DNA of 64,000 bases from a bacterium HR28 (GCA_002898255.1 BEIE01000001.1:682001-746000); one strand, 5' to 3'. Counted from the stretch's first letter, positions 46,010 to 54,233 are shown. Notes: generated from the letters alone by a model not told the origin. Program-made: numbers and translations.

Positions 46010-48727
46010 ATGCGCCAGGTCTATCCGGCTCACCGCGAAGCGGATGTTGTGCTGCGCGATGGCAGCACGGTTCATGTGCGGCCAGTTCGTCCCGAGGATG
46101 AGGGGGCTATCCTGGCGTTCTATCAGGGTCTTTCGGCTGAGGCGCGTAAACTCCGCTTTTTCGGCGAGGCGACTGATCTTGAACAAGCGGCACGCGACGA
46201 CACGCGCGTCGACTATGTGAACGACTGCACACTGGTCGCCGAGGCTGGGCCGGAGCACAGGATCGTCGGGGTTGCAACCTACCGTCGGCTGGATGGAGAT
46301 CGCGCCGAGGTCGCACTGGCGGTAGCGGACGCGTACCAAGGACGTGGGCTCGGCACGATTCTCATCGGACATCTGGCAGAGATCGCAGAGAGTAATGGTA
46401 TTCGAGTGTTCGTTGCCTGGGTTCTGCCGGAGAACTATCGGATGATCCAGGTCTTTCGGGATCTTGGGGTTCCAGTGGAGATTCGGGCAGGAATCGAAGA
46501 GATTCGCGTTACCTTTCCGACGTCGCTGACCTCGGAAGCGATCGAGCGGTTCGAGCGTCGCGAGCAAATCGCGGCAGCGCATGCGCTGGAGGCGGTTCTA
46601 CGTCCGCGGGCAGTCGCGGTTATCGGGGCCTCGCGACAGCGAGGAACGGTCGGTGGAGAACTGTTCCATAACCTCTTGGAGTACGGATTCAACGGCCCTG
46701 TCTTCCCAGTGAACCGGAATGCACGTGTTGTCCAATCAGTTCTTGCCTATCCATCGATCGAGTCGGTTCCCGAGCCGGTGGATCTGGCAGTGATTGCGGT
46801 ACCGGCTCCTGAGGTGCCAAAGGTCGCCGAAGAGTGCGGGCGGAAGGGGGTGCGCGCCCTCGTCGTAATCTCGAGCGGCTTTGCAGAGATTGGGCCGGAG
46901 GGCCGTGCTCGGCAGGACGAGCTCCTCCGTATCTGTCGGGCCTACGGGATGCGGTTGGTCGGTCCGAATTGCATTGGCGTCATCAACACCGATCCAGAGG
47001 TACGGCTCAATGCGACCTTCGGTCCATTACCGCCAGCAGCGGGACGGGTCGGCTTTGCCTCGCAAAGTGGCGCACTGGGATTGGCCATCATCGACTATGC
47101 GCGATCTCTGGGGTTAGGGCTCTCCAGCTTCGTCTCAATGGGCAACAAAGCAGACATCTCGGGGAACGATCTCTTGAACTACTGGGAGACCGACCCGCGG
47201 ACAGACGTGATCTTACTCTACTTGGAATCGTTCGGTAACCCGCGGAAGTTCGCGCGAATCGCGCGGCGTGTTGCACGTAAGAAGCCAATCGTGGCGGTGA
47301 AGAGTGGGCGAACGAGCGCAGGGGTACGAGCAGCATCATCTCACACCGGAGCGCTGTTGGCAGCGTCAGATGTAACGGTTGACGCACTCTTCCGTCAGAC
47401 TGGCGTCATCCGCACTGAAACGCTGGAAGGTCTCTTCGACGTCGCCACGCTGCTCGCGAATCAGCCTTTGCCAAAAGGTCGTCGCGTAGCAGTCGTCACA
47501 AATGCTGGGGGCCCAGGCATTCTCGCAGTGGACAGCTGCGTGGCGCATGGGCTGGAAGTGCCGGAACTCCATGAGACGACGCAAGAACAGTTGCGAGCAC
47601 TCGTCCCTCCGCATGCCAGTGTCATTAATCCTGTGGACTTGACCGCGCCGGCAACTGCCGAGGTGTACCGGAGAGCGATCCCGTTGGTTGCCAACGACGC
47701 GAGCGTGGACGCGCTGATCGTCATCTACCTTCCGCCACTGCGAGTGCCGAGTGAGGATGTAGCGCGGGCGATTGTGGAAGCGGCACGCGAGGTTAACGCA
47801 CTCGGGAAGCCGATGGCAGCAGTCTTTCTGTCCTCCCACGGCGTCCCTGAGGCGCTCCAGGACAGCGAGGTGCGTATCCCGTCTTACGCGTTCCCGGAAG
47901 CGGCGGCGATCGCGCTCGCGCGCGCAGCGCAGTACGCTGAATGGCGCGAGCGTCCCCTGACGCCAGCGCCGGATTTCCCCGATATCCGGCGCGACGAAGC
48001 GGCCTCGGTGATCGCGAGTGTCTTGGGGCGGGGCGGTGGCTGGCTCGATCCGGCGGAGACAGCCCGGATACTCTCCTGCTTTGGAATTCGCTTGGTCGAG
48101 CAGGAATTGGTCGCGACGCCTGAGGAAGCGGCACAGGCCGCTGCACGTCTCGGCGGTCTCTTGGTGCTCAAGGCTGTTGCCCCAGGACTGACGCACAAGA
48201 CCGAACGTGGTGCCGTGCGCCTAGGACTGGAGTCGCCAGCAGCCATAGAAGCGGCAGCGCGGGAGATGCAGGAGCGGCTCTCCCGGGAGGGATTCACTGC
48301 TTTGCGTTTCCTGGTGCAACGGCAGGTAGTCGGCGGAGTCGAGCTTCTGGTCGGTGTCACGCATGATCGCCACTTTGGCCCTGTAGTCGTCTGTGGTTTG
48401 GGTGGTGTGCTGGTCGAACTGCTGCGTGACATCTCGGTACGCCTCACGCCGCTGGCGGTCGAGGATGCACGCGAGATGTTGCGCGAGCTAAAGGGGTTTC
48501 CGTTGTTGACTGGCTACCGTGGCTCCCCACCTGTTGACATTGCGGCAGTCGAGGAGCTGCTGTTGCGGGTGAGTGCACTGGCGGAGGAACTCCCGGACGT
48601 CGCTGAACTTGATCTCAATCCGGTGATTGCCAGGGCAGATGGAGTGGTAGTCGTCGATGCGCGCATCCGAATTGAACAGGCGGAGCCTCCGCTCCCCCTT
48701 GGCGCGCGGACACGACCCTGGTGGTGA
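46010..48727 (+). CDS. GNAT acetyltransferase fused to ADP-forming acyl-CoA synthetase (Pat-like, N-terminal GNAT)
   Basis: 905 aa. Residues 1-170 form a GNAT domain (HVRPVRPEDEGAILAFY, acetyl-CoA loop AYQGRGLGTILIGHL). Residues 190-650 form the CoA-binding and ligase-like domains of ADP-forming acyl-CoA synthetase (AVAVIGASRQRGTVGGELFHN, GPNCIGVINTD, SSHTGALLAASD). Residues 680-890 form an ATP-grasp domain (AARLGGLLVLKAVAPGLTHKTE, AELDLNPVIA). This domain order is the reverse of E. coli Pat. Members acetylate metabolic lysines such as that of acetyl-CoA synthetase. Whether the synthetase half is active is unknown. ATG 46010 is preceded by AAAGGAGCGACGCG. Confidence 0.9.
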   Translation: MRQVYPAHREADVVLRDGSTVHVRPVRPEDEGAILAFYQGLSAEARKLRFFGEATDLEQAARDDTRVDYVNDCTLVAEAGPEHRIVGVATYRRLDGDRAEVALAVADAYQGRGLGTILIGHLAEIAESNGIRVFVAWVLPENYRMIQVFRDLGVPVEIRAGIEEIRVTFPTSLTSEAIERFERREQIAAAHALEAVLRPRAVAVIGASRQRGTVGGELFHNLLEYGFNGPVFPVNRNARVVQSVLAYPSIESVPEPVDLAVIAVPAPEVPKVAEECGRKGVRALVVISSGFAEIGPEGRARQDELLRICRAYGMRLVGPNCIGVINTDPEVRLNATFGPLPPAAGRVGFASQSGALGLAIIDYARSLGLGLSSFVSMGNKADISGNDLLNYWETDPRTDVILLYLESFGNPRKFARIARRVARKKPIVAVKSGRTSAGVRAASSHTGALLAASDVTVDALFRQTGVIRTETLEGLFDVATLLANQPLPKGRRVAVVTNAGGPGILAVDSCVAHGLEVPELHETTQEQLRALVPPHASVINPVDLTAPATAEVYRRAIPLVANDASVDALIVIYLPPLRVPSEDVARAIVEAAREVNALGKPMAAVFLSSHGVPEALQDSEVRIPSYAFPEAAAIALARAAQYAEWRERPLTPAPDFPDIRRDEAASVIASVLGRGGGWLDPAETARILSCFGIRLVEQELVATPEEAAQAAARLGGLLVLKAVAPGLTHKTERGAVRLGLESPAAIEAAAREMQERLSREGFTALRFLVQRQVVGGVELLVGVTHDRHFGPVVVCGLGGVLVELLRDISVRLTPLAVEDAREMLRELKGFPLLTGYRGSPPVDIAAVEELLLRVSALAEELPDVAELDLNPVIARADGVVVVDARIRIEQAEPPLPLGARTRPWW

Positions 48728-48747
48728 GCGTCTCTAGCGGACGCTCA
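48723..48747 (+). terminator. hairpin overlapping the stop of the GNAT/synthetase gene
   Basis: GTGAGCGTC and GACGCTCAC, 9-bp stem with a 7-base loop, containing the TGA stop. No T-run. Confidence 0.45.
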
Positions 48748-49019
48748 CGCCGAACTCGGGCGCCTGGAGAGGGACGACGGCCTCGCCATGCTTCGTAATT
48801 GAGCCGAGGTGCTCCCTCTCCACAGCGGTCTTGCCTCTCCCCAGGGATTGCTGCGTTGGATCTGACTCCGCTTGTGGTCGACTAACCTGCACTCTCCCCC
48901 AGGTCTGCGACTGAGCCGCGGCGGCGAGAAGCGGCCCGGCCCTTGAACCCAGGCGAGGAACGTACCGTCTACAACGGCGGTCCCTGTCTGGCTCGCGAGC
49001 ATCTCACCGACCTGACTGC
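48748..49019. other. intergenic region, no gene seen
   Basis: About 270 bases before the cmtR-like promoter. No open frame with ribosome site or recognisable product. Confidence 0.4.
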
Positions 49020-49049
49020 TTGACAGACAACGATAGCAAGCGGTAGCAT
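49020..49049 (+). promoter_or_regulatory. promoter of the metal-efflux operon
   Basis: Perfect TTGACA (49020-49025), 18-base spacer and TAGCAT (49044-49049), about 35 bases before the repressor ATG. Confidence 0.75.
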
Positions 49050-49053
49050 GTGT

Positions 49054-49069
49054 TTCAGGATTTGCTGAA
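49054..49069. promoter_or_regulatory. inverted repeat, probable operator of the ArsR/CmtR-like repressor
   Basis: TTCAG-N6-CTGAA lies four bases after the -10 box, over the expected transcript start. That is where an ArsR-family repressor would block its own operon. Confidence 0.5.
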
Positions 49070-49083
49070 GTGCTGGAGGAAGC

Positions 49084-49464
49084 ATGGTAGACCGTCGAGC
49101 CCTCGAGCTGAAGGCCAAGTTATTCCGTGGCTTTGCGGACCCGAGTCGCTTGGCGATCCTGGAAGTGCTGCGCCGTGGGCCATGTACCGTTGGCGAACTT
49201 GCCGAACGCACAGGACTGACGCTGACCAACGTGTCAAATCACTTGCGGTGTCTTCGGGACTGTGGGCTGGTGAGTCGGGAGCGGGCGGCACAGTTTGTCC
49301 GCTACAGCCTGAGTGATGAGCGGATTGCCGTACTGCTGGGACTTGCTGAAGACGTCCTCGCGGAAACGGCGTGGGGCGTTGCGGCATGTCCGCGCTATGA
49401 GCCCGCTGTCTGGCAAAGCGATGCTGTGGGGGTGGACGATGGACGAGCATCGTGCGACGACTGA
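49084..49464 (+). CDS. ArsR-family metal-sensing repressor, CmtR-like
   Basis: Winged-helix repressor, 126 aa, released from DNA by soft metals. The recognition helix region LTNVSNHLRCLRDCGLVSRE carries the Cys-x3-Cys pair, and AACPRYE near the C-terminus supplies a third Cys. Together this matches the Cd/Pb sensor CmtR of mycobacteria. It is followed, with a 26-base overlap, by a P1B-type ATPase, so it should control metal efflux and itself. GGAGGAAGC precedes the ATG. Confidence 0.88.
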   Translation: MVDRRALELKAKLFRGFADPSRLAILEVLRRGPCTVGELAERTGLTLTNVSNHLRCLRDCGLVSRERAAQFVRYSLSDERIAVLLGLAEDVLAETAWGVAACPRYEPAVWQSDAVGVDDGRASCDD

Positions 49465-51559
49465 GGAGCGTACTGACGGGACGACGCTCGTACTCCCTGT
49501 TGAGGGGATCGACTGCGCCGAGTGCGCGCGCCATGTGGAGCAAGCGTTGCAGAAGGTTCCGGGAGTGCTCGAGGTCGAAGCTTTCCCGCTGGCACGGAAG
49601 GTCACGGTCGTGGTCGATCCGTCACGCGTCGATCGTGCGACCGTCGAGCGGGTTCTGGCTGAGACTGGTTACCCGGTCGGCGAGGATACGGTAGCGGTGG
49701 ATCGTGCTTGGCGACGCGTGCTCGTCATGAGCGCAGTCGCTGTAGCGGTTGTGCTCGCAGTCGTGGCGGCGGAGTTAACCGGTTTTGTGGATCGCTTAAA
49801 CTCGTGGATTCCCTGGCCGCTCTGGCTCGCTGGAATTGTCGCTGGTGGTTGGCCGGTCTTTCGTGACGTGGCACGTGCCGTGCTGCAACGAAGAGTGACC
49901 GCGCACACGCTGATGACACTTGGCGCGCTTGCCGCGATGGCGGTCGGTGCGTGGGCGGCAGCGGCAATCGTCGTGTTATTCATGCGCCTTGGTGCTGTCT
50001 TGGAGGAGAGTACTGGAAGTGAGGCAGGACGGGCACTGCGCGAGCTCGCGGCTTTGGCGCCCCAGCGTGCCCGTGTCGAGCGTAATGGCCAGGAGATGGA
50101 AGTTCCGGCTGGGAGTGTCGTGCCGGGGGACGTTGTCGTCGTCCGTACCGGTGAGGCGGTGCCCGTGGACGGAACGGTGATCGACGGAACAGCGCTGGTC
50201 GACGAGGCGGCGTTGACGGGCGAGCCGCTCCCGCGCGCAGTCGGTGCGGGAGAGCAAGTCTACGCTGCGACCGTCGTACGGAGTGGGTACCTGCGATTGC
50301 AGGCGACAGCACCAGCATCTGACTCAGCGTTCGCGCGGATCGTGCGGCTCGTCGAGGCGGCAGAAGCAAATCCGGGGCGTCTGCAACGCGTAGCCGATCG
50401 CTTTTCTGGGTGGTATCTCCCGGTCGTCGCTGGCGTCGCAGTGCTGACGTTGCTCCTACGCCGTGATCCGCTGGCGGTGGCGGCGGTGCTTGTTGTCGCG
50501 TGCTCGTGTGCGTTCGCACTAGCGACGCCGATGGCACTGGTTGCAACGATTGGACGCGCAGCACGCCGGGGGGTACTGATCAAAGGTGGTGCGGTGATCG
50601 AGCGACTCGCGCGGGTTGACGTGGTGCTCTTGGACAAGACAGGGACGCTCACACTGGGTCGTCCAGTGGTGACCGACGTCGTAGTGGCGGACGGACGTGT
50701 CGGCGAGGACGAATTCCTCAGACTTGCTGCGACGGCCGAGCGCTACGCCGAACATCCCCTCGCTGAGGCGATCCGTGCGGCCGCGCGCGAGCGAGGAGTT
50801 CCGCTTGCTGCACCAGAATTGTTTGTCTTCGATCCCGGCGTCGGTGTGACAGCGCGTATCAACGGTGCAACGGTGCGTGTCCGCGCGCCATCGACCGACG
50901 AGGCGGATTGGCAGCCGGTCGCGCAGCTACGGGCACAGGGCAAGACGGTAGTGGTCGTCGAATGGGAGGGGGAACGTCTCGGCGTGCTGGCATTCGCTGA
51001 CGAGCTCCGACCTGGTGTAGCCGAGTCGATTGCCGAGCTGCGACGACTGGGCATTCGGGACATCGAGCTGATCACCGGTGACCATGAGCAGGCAGCTGCG
51101 GCACTCGCTGGCCCGCTCGGCATTCGTTGGCGGGCTCGATTGCTACCCGAGGATAAGCTGGCGGTGGTACGGGCATACCAGGAGGCTGGTCGGATTGTAG
51201 CGATGGTCGGTGACGGGATTAACGATGCGCCAGCGCTCGCCCAGGCGGACGTGGGCATTGCGATGGGACGGCTTGGCACGGCGCTGGCAGCCGAAACGGC
51301 GAACGTGGTGTTACTGCGTGAGGACTGGATGCTCGTGCCAGAAGTGATCCGTTGGGCGCGGCGGGCGCTGAGAACAGCTTGGGTGAACCTCGCGGGAACG
51401 GCGCTCTACAATCTGGTCGGATTAAGTCTGGCAGCCTTGGGTATCCTGCCGCCGACCTTGGCGGCGACAGCGCAAGTGGTGCCGGATGTTTTCATCCTTG
51501 GCAACAGTGCACGATTGGGTTTCGGTGGGGCAGATGGGCCGACGCAGCAGCGAGGGTAA
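49439..51559 (+). CDS. heavy-metal-translocating P1B-type ATPase with CSC motif
   Basis: 706 aa. An N-terminal HMA domain has GIDCAECARHVEQAL (Cys26/Cys29). About eight membrane helices, actuator motif TGEP, phosphorylation site DKTGTLT near residue 399, AEHPLAEAI and hinge GDGINDAPALAQ follow. The transmembrane metal motif, normally CPC, reads CSC (VVACSCAFALATP near residues 353-365), an unusual form. With a CmtR-like repressor, Cd/Pb/Zn export is the best guess, but the altered motif prevents a firm metal assignment. ATG 49439 lies inside the repressor gene. Confidence 0.92.
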   Translation: MDEHRATTEERTDGTTLVLPVEGIDCAECARHVEQALQKVPGVLEVEAFPLARKVTVVVDPSRVDRATVERVLAETGYPVGEDTVAVDRAWRRVLVMSAVAVAVVLAVVAAELTGFVDRLNSWIPWPLWLAGIVAGGWPVFRDVARAVLQRRVTAHTLMTLGALAAMAVGAWAAAAIVVLFMRLGAVLEESTGSEAGRALRELAALAPQRARVERNGQEMEVPAGSVVPGDVVVVRTGEAVPVDGTVIDGTALVDEAALTGEPLPRAVGAGEQVYAATVVRSGYLRLQATAPASDSAFARIVRLVEAAEANPGRLQRVADRFSGWYLPVVAGVAVLTLLLRRDPLAVAAVLVVACSCAFALATPMALVATIGRAARRGVLIKGGAVIERLARVDVVLLDKTGTLTLGRPVVTDVVVADGRVGEDEFLRLAATAERYAEHPLAEAIRAAARERGVPLAAPELFVFDPGVGVTARINGATVRVRAPSTDEADWQPVAQLRAQGKTVVVVEWEGERLGVLAFADELRPGVAESIAELRRLGIRDIELITGDHEQAAAALAGPLGIRWRARLLPEDKLAVVRAYQEAGRIVAMVGDGINDAPALAQADVGIAMGRLGTALAAETANVVLLREDWMLVPEVIRWARRALRTAWVNLAGTALYNLVGLSLAALGILPPTLAATAQVVPDVFILGNSARLGFGGADGPTQQRG

Positions 51560-51677
51560 GAAAGACCAGCGACCGCGGCTGCGTACCGCGGCACTGCTGG
51601 GGATCCTGTTTGGTCTCCTGAGCTGCGCAGTCCTGGCGCTGAGCCTCACGCTCCTCGGGACAATTCCACGGTCGTAG
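51534..51677 (+). CDS. 47-aa single-helix membrane protein after the ATPase
   Basis: Starts MGRRSSEGKKDQRPRLRTAA, strongly basic, then one helix (LLGILFGLLSCAVLALSLTLLG). It overlaps the ATPase end by 26 bases, as the ATPase overlaps its repressor. The ribosome site (GGTGGGGCAG) is modest. It could be a small regulatory subunit of the pump or spurious. Confidence 0.45.
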   Translation: MGRRSSEGKKDQRPRLRTAALLGILFGLLSCAVLALSLTLLGTIPRS

Positions 51678-51682
51678 GCGGC

Positions 51683-52351
51683 TCATGACGCTGCGATGGC
51701 CACCGTCTGCGGAGCGCGGATCAGATAGGAGCAGCAGGGATCGCCAGAGGCAAGATGGCAGCGTCGCTCGATGTCAGCGCGCAGGAGCGCCCGATAGAGT
51801 TCGACCTCGGCGTCGCAGGTGGTTGGGAAATTGGCTGCGACCTGGCGGATCGGGCAGTGATACTGGCAAAGACGGAACGTCTCACCGTCGAGCTGCTCCC
51901 AGGTCGTATAGTAGCCAAGCGCATCGAGCGTTTCGGCGAGCTTGCGGACGCGCTCACGGAGCGTGGGCGTGCCCTCCAGTTCCCGAGCGAGCGTCTGGCC
52001 AGCACGCTCGACGCGACGGCGCAGCAGAAGATCGACCTTGGCGGGGCCATCCAGCGCTGCCAGGTCACGCAGGACGTCGGTGAGCATGGCGTCGTATTGT
52101 TGCGGGAACAGCACATCGGCCTGGGCACTCAAGCGGTAGAGACGGGCCGGCCGACCAATCTTGCGCCGCAGAAGTGATGTCGTAACGAGCCCGTCGCGCT
52201 CGAGCGCGGTGAGGTGCTTGCGGACTGCCATGGAGGTAATCCCGAGCATCCGGGCGAGCTGATCAGCGGTGAGACCCTCGCTCTTCTTGAGCAACGTGAG
52301 GAGTTGCTCGCGGGTCGAGGGCCGGTCGGGTGTGATTGTCGCTTGGCGCAT
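51683..52351 (-). CDS. SufR/DeoR-like regulator with C-terminal cysteine cluster
   Basis: 222 aa. The N-terminal winged helix (REQLLTLLKKSEGLTADQLARMLGITSMAVRKHL split over residues 13-46) is followed by RRKIGRPARLYRLS, the wing typical of SufR and relatives. The C-terminal half has CQYHCPIRQVAANFPTTC, RRCHLASGDPCC: cysteines arranged as in the Fe-S sensor SufR. SufR represses suf genes when clusters are ample. No suf gene is adjacent, so the targets are unknown. ATG 52351 follows AAAGGAGGTAGAACG. Confidence 0.82.
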   Translation of the reverse strand: MRQATITPDRPSTREQLLTLLKKSEGLTADQLARMLGITSMAVRKHLTALERDGLVTTSLLRRKIGRPARLYRLSAQADVLFPQQYDAMLTDVLRDLAALDGPAKVDLLLRRRVERAGQTLARELEGTPTLRERVRKLAETLDALGYYTTWEQLDGETFRLCQYHCPIRQVAANFPTTCDAEVELYRALLRADIERRCHLASGDPCCSYLIRAPQTVAIAAS

Positions 52352-52373
52352 CGTTCTACCTCCTTTGTTTCCT

Positions 52374-52382
52374 AGGATAGCA
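52374..52382 (-). promoter_or_regulatory. extended -10 promoter of the SufR-like gene
   Basis: On the minus strand TGC precedes TATCCT (52374-52379), 23 bases before the start codon. CCTAGG at its downstream edge is a short palindrome. Confidence 0.5.
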
Positions 52383-52993
52383 GAACAGGAAAGGAATGGA
52401 AACGGGAAAATCTTTGACTCTGTTGGTGTTGAGCCTAGGTATCGTTGTGCCAGTTCTCGCTTCGCGCGCAGCAAGAGGTCTACGGCAGATTGAGCGAGTG
52501 AAAGGGGAGAAGGCTCGAGGTGACGCGTACCAACGCGGGAATCTCGATGATCACTCGCGGAGATCCGGCCGCGCGAGATCGATGACACGTGCGCGATTCA
52601 GCAAAAGATGATAAGCTGCTTGTCACGGCCATTCGCAACAGGATATCCCTAGCGAAAGGAAATGACGGAACGTATCCGCGGTGTCAGCCATTGTGCGGAG
52701 GGCCCAACAGAGGTACCACAGTGCGGGGCAATCCAACTGGCTTCGCCCTATCGGAAAGGAGTCTGACTGATCTCTCGGTAGCGTTCCATGAGTGTCCTCA
52801 ACGCGGATGGCCAGATTGTGATCAGCCGCTCGGAGGGGCTCCCAAAACAGGGTCGCGGAGGAGCGCGATCTCGACTTGGTGTACCGCAAGGCGTAGGAGA
52901 TATCGCCGGGTCGGAGGGGAGCTGAACCTCGGTCGTAGCACCCATCCTCCCCGGGAACGAGTAATCCGTGTCGATGAATCAGAGGGGTCAACC
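52383..52993. other. 610-base gap, no supported gene
   Basis: Short open frames occur in several phases, but none has a start site plus recognisable product. A minus-strand frame (52623-53003) is the longest and reads like random sequence. It could be a decayed gene, but I cannot identify it. Confidence 0.4.
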
Positions 52994-53473
52994 ATGCAGG
53001 CACAACCGCAGAAGCAGCACCAGTGGCTACAACAGCTCCTTGGTGAATGGACAGGCGAAGGCCAGGTAACGATGGGGCCCGACTTGCACGCTGAGCGACG
53101 CTCTGGCACGGCGTTCATACGGGCGCTCGGTGATCTCTGGATCGTAGCCGACATCGAGGAAGACGCGCCTGATGGTACTCAGGCGAGTTCGATCCTAACG
53201 CTCGGTTATGACCCAGAGCGAGGGCGGTTCGTTGGTTCGTGGGTCGGGTCGATGATGGCTCATTTCTGGGTGTACGAAGGCCAGCTCGACCCGTCTGGAA
53301 AGGTGCTGTCTCTCGAAACTGAGGGGCCGGGCATGACCCCTGGCAGCAGGGGGCGCTACCGTGACGTGATCAATGTAGAGAGTGACGACCACTGGACGCT
53401 GAGTTCTTTCATGTTGGACGATGAAGGTCAGTGGCAGCGTTTCATGAGCATCGGCTACCAGCGGGTGACGTGA
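52994..53473 (+). CDS. DUF1579-family protein
   Basis: 159 aa, single small beta-barrel-like domain. Family features are the opening WLQQLLGEWTGEGQ, LGDLWIVADIEED, SSILTLGYDPERGRFVGSWVGS and the late RYRDVINVESDDHW. DUF1579 proteins are cytoplasmic, lipocalin-like and uncharacterised. ATG 52994 follows AGAGGGGTCAACC. It stands alone. Confidence 0.8.
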   Translation: MQAQPQKQHQWLQQLLGEWTGEGQVTMGPDLHAERRSGTAFIRALGDLWIVADIEEDAPDGTQASSILTLGYDPERGRFVGSWVGSMMAHFWVYEGQLDPSGKVLSLETEGPGMTPGSRGRYRDVINVESDDHWTLSSFMLDDEGQWQRFMSIGYQRVT

Positions 53474-53902
53474 TGAGGAGCATTTGAGGAATCGCCCTGA
53501 GAGAGTAGTATGTTGGTTTCGCATGCGTGCCTGACGATTGGCTGCCGACGGAGGGGCGCAAGAGCAGATTGCCTCCAGACGCGGGACAAAAGGCGGTGGG
53601 CGTGGGCTGTCGTCACGTTTGAGGTCTGTCTACCCATCTTGGGAACCAGCAGCGAGTACCACGCTGGCGGCAAAGTAGGAGCATCTGAACATGGCGTCGG
53701 CCCACGTTAGGAGATGCCAGGAATCAACAGAGTGACAGCGGACAGTTTGTGTCCAAATGAACGCGAGTGTTCGCTCTTTCACCGGGCCAGGCGTTGCGAG
53801 TTCAGCAGGGCTCGTCGACCGGGTCAAGGAAAATCTCAGTCTTGCATTGCTGTGCAGCGCGTCGGCCTTAGCAGGAAGAAATTTGCTCGATACAAATCCC
53901 TC
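53474..53902. other. intergenic region, nothing recognised
   Basis: About 430 bases between the DUF1579 gene and the lysW leader promoter with no supported gene or structure. Confidence 0.45.
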
Positions 53903-53932
53903 TTGCGCTCACCATACCCGATGTGCTAGAGT
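53903..53932 (+). promoter_or_regulatory. promoter of the lysW leader/operon
   Basis: TTGCGC (53903-53908), 18-base spacer and TAGAGT (53927-53932) with an extended TGC before it. The predicted start near 53939 lies only about five bases before the first paired base of the leader helix. Confidence 0.55.
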
Positions 53933-53943
53933 CTACCTGCAAG

Positions 53944-54109
53944 TCCCGTTGCGGCAGGAGGCCGGGGACGGACGATGGTACGGGGTACAGAGACAATGAA
54001 CCGGACGGCAGAGAAACCTGGGGCAGTGAGCGCCAGGGGCTATGCCGTTCTGGCTACCCCCGCACCTATCCCCGCCCCCAGGTTCCTGGGGGCTCCTGCC
54101 GCAACCGGA
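53944..54109 (+). ncRNA. structured leader RNA (riboswitch-like or independent small RNA) upstream of lysW
   Basis: Bases 53948-53960 pair perfectly (13 bp) with 54093-54105. After a C-C mismatch, 53944-53946 pair with 54107-54109. Inside, GGCCGGGGA (53960-53968) can pair with TCCCCGCC (54069-54076). 54003-54010 pairs with 54043-54050 and encloses CCTGG/CCAGG (54017-54021/54033-54037). 54074-54082 pairs with 54085-54093. CCTGGGG at 54017 can instead pair with CCCCAGG at 54076, so two exclusive folds exist. Promoter before, terminator after, then lysW. No match to riboswitch or RNA families I know (lysine, cobalamin, T-box, SRP, RNase P, tmRNA). Confidence 0.55.
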
Positions 54110-54159
54110 AGCGCCCGCGGACGGTCCTGTTGACCTGACGCGCTAGCGTAGAGCCGGAG

Positions 54160-54197
54160 CGGCGGTGAGCCCACAAGCTCACCGCCGATTCGTTTTG
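54160..54197 (+). terminator. intrinsic terminator/attenuator before lysW
   Basis: CGGCGGTGAGC and GCTCACCGCCG make an 11-bp perfect stem with a 6-base loop, followed by ATTCGTTTTG. Only 37 bases separate it from lysW and no promoter was found in between. Transcription of the operon must therefore pass it, as in attenuation. Confidence 0.75.
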
Positions 54198-54233
54198 TCG
54201 GAACGTTGTATGGAGTGGAGGGAGTGACCCACG

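Noticed and set aside
52623-53003. 126-codon minus-strand frame in the gap before the DUF1579 gene
   Set aside because: No recognisable motifs, no good ribosome site; other minus-strand frames overlap it with equally meaningless products. A decayed transposase was considered but no motif or terminal repeat supports it.
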